DNA from: JBMHDN01 sp049889355
GTDB lineage: Bacteria; Pseudomonadota; Alphaproteobacteria; Puniceispirillales; Puniceispirillaceae
DNA: 64,000 bases
Direction: 5' to 3'
Assembly (NCBI GenBank): GCA_049889355.1
Contig: JBMHDN010000012.1
Location: 1-64,000, forward strand
A program made the position numbers and the translations under genes. Position 1 is the first letter of the stretch; every line of letters begins with the position of its first letter. Under the pieces are notes generated by a model. It did not search any database, was not told where the DNA came from, and saw only the letters and a program-made list of their open reading frames with translations. Of this stretch, positions 61,822-64,000 are shown piece by piece.

Positions 61822-62439
61822 ATGATGATCGATGTCAGTGGTAAGAATATGCGTACAGGCAAAGCCTTTCAAGAACACGCCCAATCTTCACTTCAACAGG
61901 TGGTGGATAAATATTTTCACAATGCTATTGCCGGACATATTACACTGGAAAAGGGGCTGGAGGGATTTACGGTCAAGACTCGCGTTAATCTGACACGACG
62001 CATAGAATTAGAAGCCACAGGGCATGATTTCAAAGATGCACATGCTGCGCTTGATGCGGCGATTGAACATGCCGAGAAACGCTTGCGGCGTCATAAAAGA
62101 CGGTTGCGCAATCATCGCGCTGAAGCCACCGATAATGAGCGGGTGCTCGATTTACAAACGGCCCCTGAAGCGGTGTATGAGAGCGCACAATCCCTCAGTT
62201 CCAAATCAGATAATGCACAAGATAATGAAGCAGAAGGCGATAACCTGCCGATCATTGCAGAAATGCATTATGACATTGAGGTCATGAGTGTAGATCAAGC
62301 GGTGATGCGCCTCGAGCTCAGCACACAAAGCAGTTTGATGTTTCGCAATTCGAACCATCTAGGCCTGAATATGGTATATCGCCGGACAGATGATACCATT
62401 GGATGGGTTGATCCGCGCGGCAATAGACGCACAAGCTAA
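61822..62439 (+). CDS. hpf: Ribosome hibernation-promoting factor, long form
   Basis: Blocks the decoding centre and drives 100S ribosome dimers in stationary phase. The 205-residue protein has the N-terminal S30AE domain (MMIDVSGKNMRTGKAF to about 100, with the basic EHAEKRLRRHKRRLRNH helix) and, after an acidic linker, the C-terminal dimerisation domain (MHYDIEVMSVDQAVMRLELS to the end). Long HPF is the common form outside gammaproteobacteria. GAAGGAGA lies upstream; ATG at 61822 is chosen over 61798. It is not next to rpoN, its neighbour in many Proteobacteria. Confidence 0.93.
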   Translation: MMIDVSGKNMRTGKAFQEHAQSSLQQVVDKYFHNAIAGHITLEKGLEGFTVKTRVNLTRRIELEATGHDFKDAHAALDAAIEHAEKRLRRHKRRLRNHRAEATDNERVLDLQTAPEAVYESAQSLSSKSDNAQDNEAEGDNLPIIAEMHYDIEVMSVDQAVMRLELSTQSSLMFRNSNHLGLNMVYRRTDDTIGWVDPRGNRRTS

Positions 62440-62461
62440 AGGATAAGACACTTTCCTCCAG

Positions 62462-62524
62462 AAACGTCCTGCTCATTGCTTGATTTATCTCTATAGATAG
62501 CTGGTTTGGCAGGACGTTTTCTTG
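62462..62524 (+). terminator. Long-loop hairpin terminator after hpf
   Basis: AAACGTCCTGC (62462-62472) pairs perfectly with GCAGGACGTTT (62509-62519), an 11-bp stem. The 36-nt loop contains a small inner dyad (ATCT/AGAT). TTCTT follows. It is 22 nt past the hpf stop and ends just before the convergent gene. The large structured loop is unusual for a terminator. Confidence 0.6.
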
Positions 62525-62531
62525 TGCTGGT

Positions 62532-63149
62532 TCAGTCGTTCTTTTCCTGCCGAAGGCCAATAGATAGCCGGCCAGATTGGATATTATCCACACCATGAAA
62601 AGGCCGATCCTCAGGCGTGCTCAGCCCTCTAAAACCAGGTGCGGCAAGTAAAACAAGGCGTCCCGGACTGTCATCTATATCTACGCGCCCTGCCCCTTCG
62701 CGTGTGTCACATTGAAACAATCTGGACTGACCTGCCAGGGTAAGAATGAACACAAGGTTGCGATAACGCAAACCATCACGGTGAATGCCGATCCCTCTAG
62801 AGTTTGCTGGATATTTTTGCACCGCCCTGTCATTTAAGGTCAGCTTGCTCTCAAACAAGTCAGGGTGATCATCTAACAAGGCGTTGCAGCCTGCTTCTAA
62901 CAATAGCGTTAAATCGGCAAAAGCACCCTCATTTGGGGCTGGAAAACAAATATCAAAATCTTGGATGACGCCTTTGCCAACCACTGGACGCGCGGTGCGA
63001 TAGTCAAAGGCTGAGACAGTCTGTATCAGCGCGGTGATTTCATCTTGGCTCAGAAAATCAAAGCTGGTGATTTTGGCCTTCTTCTCCACCATATTGCCGA
63101 TATGTTCAGCCAGCTGGTTTTGCCGGCTTTGGGTCAGATCAAAGCGCAT
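62532..63149 (-). CDS. Putative 2-oxoglutarate/Fe(II)-dependent oxygenase
   Basis: I do not recognise the family from its whole sequence. The 205-residue protein has the facial-triad pattern: His123 and Asp125 in GIGIHRDGLRYRN, His185 in RPFHGVDNI, and Arg194 nine residues later in SGRLSIGLR, where the 2-oxoglutarate-binding Arg is expected. Hydrophobic strands between the motifs fit a double-stranded beta helix. The substrate is unknown. The start overlaps the SprT-like stop by one base (TAATG), so the two are probably translated together. Confidence 0.65.
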   Translation of the reverse strand: MRFDLTQSRQNQLAEHIGNMVEKKAKITSFDFLSQDEITALIQTVSAFDYRTARPVVGKGVIQDFDICFPAPNEGAFADLTLLLEAGCNALLDDHPDLFESKLTLNDRAVQKYPANSRGIGIHRDGLRYRNLVFILTLAGQSRLFQCDTREGAGRVDIDDSPGRLVLLAAPGFRGLSTPEDRPFHGVDNIQSGRLSIGLRQEKND

Positions 63150-63625
63150 TATTCAGCCTCATCTTCGGCCATTGGCGGTGCAGCAGAAAAGCGAACTGGT
63201 GTTTTGCATTTGGCACAGACAAGCCCGTTGCTTCGGCGGTGACGTTCTACTGAAAAACAGCCATTTGGACAGGACATCAACCAGGCCGCACGCGAAAAAT
63301 TAAGCGTATGACAGCGCATGGCACTACAGCCAATTTCTCTAGCTTTGTTTCGCCAGACCAGATCATGACCATGTTTTGGCCCGACCAGCGCATGGGCGAT
63401 TTCATGCAGCAAAGTATCGCGGATATGGTCCATATCGGCATAGCGCACATAATGACGCGATAAAGAGATGGTCTTGCTGTTATAATCGCACATACCCGCA
63501 CGCCGGCGTGCATGATCTAGTTTCAGGCTCCAATCATCTAGCCCATGCTGTTTAAAGAGCGCCGCCCCTAACTCTAGCGCGGCTGCATGTGGCCGCTTTG
63601 TGGTTTTAGGGGTGGTCTCTGACAT
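63149..63625 (-). CDS. SprT-like zinc-binding protein
   Basis: The 158-residue protein has the SprT/Spartan-type motif HEIAHALVGPKHGH (residues 74-87: HEIAH plus a third His) and a C-terminal zinc ribbon with CPNGC (119-123) and CAKC (137-140). The catalytic Glu is present. Bacterial SprT-like proteins are mostly uncharacterised; a metalloprotease role in DNA-protein crosslink repair is known for eukaryotic Spartan and is only suggestive here. Its first 52 nt overlap the end of the SoxG-like gene in another frame. Confidence 0.82.
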   Translation of the reverse strand: MSETTPKTTKRPHAAALELGAALFKQHGLDDWSLKLDHARRRAGMCDYNSKTISLSRHYVRYADMDHIRDTLLHEIAHALVGPKHGHDLVWRNKAREIGCSAMRCHTLNFSRAAWLMSCPNGCFSVERHRRSNGLVCAKCKTPVRFSAAPPMAEDEAE

Positions 63626-64000
63626 TTAATGTCTTTCCGGTCGTGTATTTTAAACTGATAAGCAGCTTCTTTTTTGATTTCCAGCCCGAATTGTGCACTG
63701 ATTTCAGCTGTTAAATCAAATAAGCTCTCTGAAAATGAGCGCGGTACAAACAACCGAAAGCCATCATTTAGCCGCATCACCTGAACCCCGACATGGTGCA
63801 TGCCTGTACTCATAAACTGGCCCATGCCAAAAGAGACATCCCGAAAATCTGCAGAAGATAGGCGTGCCATCACTGCACGGGCATCAGCACCGGTGATATC
63901 TAAAATACGGCGGGCACCTGACATATCAAGCGGATAAAAGGCATCTGCACCATCCAGTGAAGGCAGGGCAGAGGAAATATGCCATATTTTTTGAGGCTCA
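63574..64000 (-). CDS. Sarcosine oxidase gamma subunit (SoxG)-like protein, 5' end missing
   Basis: The frame is open to the window edge, so only the C-terminal ~140 residues are seen. The visible part has ARRILDITGADARAVMARL and DGFRLFVPRSFSESLFDL, which match the C-terminal domain of SoxG and related GcvT-fold proteins. SoxG is the last of the soxBDAG genes for heterotetrameric sarcosine oxidase, so soxA and others would lie beyond the edge (inference). The last ~25 residues overlap the SprT-like gene and look unlike the family, which may mean a frame change near the 3' end. Confidence 0.72.
   Translation of the reverse strand, partial: EPQKIWHISSALPSLDGADAFYPLDMSGARRILDITGADARAVMARLSSADFRDVSFGMGQFMSTGMHHVGVQVMRLNDGFRLFVPRSFSESLFDLTAEISAQFGLEIKKEAAYQFKIHDRKDIKCQRPPLKPQSGHMQPR

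Overview
The window is a gene-dense stretch of an alphaproteobacterial chromosome with about 60 protein genes, one tRNA, and no prophage, insertion sequence, integrase or CRISPR array that I can see. Alphaproteobacterial origin is supported by three things in the sequence: a LexA box of the GTTC-N7-GTTC class upstream of lexA, a short prolyl-tRNA synthetase without the usual editing insertion, and gene orders typical of the class (trpG-trpD-trpC-moaC-moeA-lexA-comEC-gltX-gltA; rpsB-tsf-pyrH-frr-uppS-cdsA-dxr-rseP-bamA-skp-lpxD-fabZ-lpxA-lpxI-lpxB; rpoZ-rsh-pdxJ-acpS-lepB-rnc-era-recO). Moderate GC, an MttB-family methyltransferase and a SoxG-like gene would fit a marine heterotroph, for example of the SAR116 type. 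That placement is inference from general knowledge, not from any search.

Layout. 1-8.1 kb (minus strand): a possible gene start at the edge, tRNA-Glu with promoter and terminator, recJ, hom, an O-acetylhomoserine sulfhydrylase (metY-like), a small membrane protein overlapping a PaiB-like FMN protein, a LysE-type exporter, then rpsI/rplM with a strong promoter and terminator. 8.1-13.8 kb (plus): trpG, trpD, trpC, moaC, moeA and lexA. 13.8-18.9 kb: comEC (minus) divergent from gltX and gltA (plus). 18.9-41.8 kb (minus): lipid A synthesis, outer-membrane assembly, isoprenoid and phospholipid genes, translation factors, dnaE, the Lol lipoprotein exporter, proS and a 3-hydroxyisobutyryl-CoA hydrolase-like gene. 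42-45.2 kb (plus): hemB, threonine dehydratase and the leucyl-transferase bpt. 45.3-55.9 kb (minus): parC, recO, era, rnc, lepB, acpS, pdxJ, a DUF2062 protein, rsh, rpoZ and folK. 56-59.8 kb: a NYN-domain protein and a family-5 uracil-DNA glycosylase (plus), smpB and dapA (minus), and a second serine/threonine dehydratase-like enzyme (plus). 59.8-64 kb: an MttB-family methyltransferase without an amber codon, a long-form hibernation factor (hpf), a probable 2-oxoglutarate/Fe(II) oxygenase, a SprT-like zinc protein and the 3' part of a SoxG-like gene.

Most of the window is core metabolism and cell-envelope building, arranged as long co-directional operons with overlapping or nearly touching genes. 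The envelope block is the clearest unit: LpxA, LpxD, LpxB and LpxI make the lipid A precursor, FabZ shares its acyl-ACP substrate, Skp and BamA assemble outer-membrane proteins, RseP handles envelope stress, UppS and CdsA make lipid carriers and phospholipid precursors, and LolC/LolD export lipoproteins.

I found no convincing new multi-gene system. The points most worth a second look are: many short tandem repeats (10-18 nt units) scattered through the window, where those inside genes have units of 12 or 15 nt and so keep frame while most intergenic ones do not; a leader upstream of the metY-like gene with competing hairpins next to the ribosome binding site; a 20-nt inverted repeat between the mttB-like gene and hpf; and the poorly characterised oxygenase/SprT/SoxG cluster at the right edge, including a 52-nt gene overlap.
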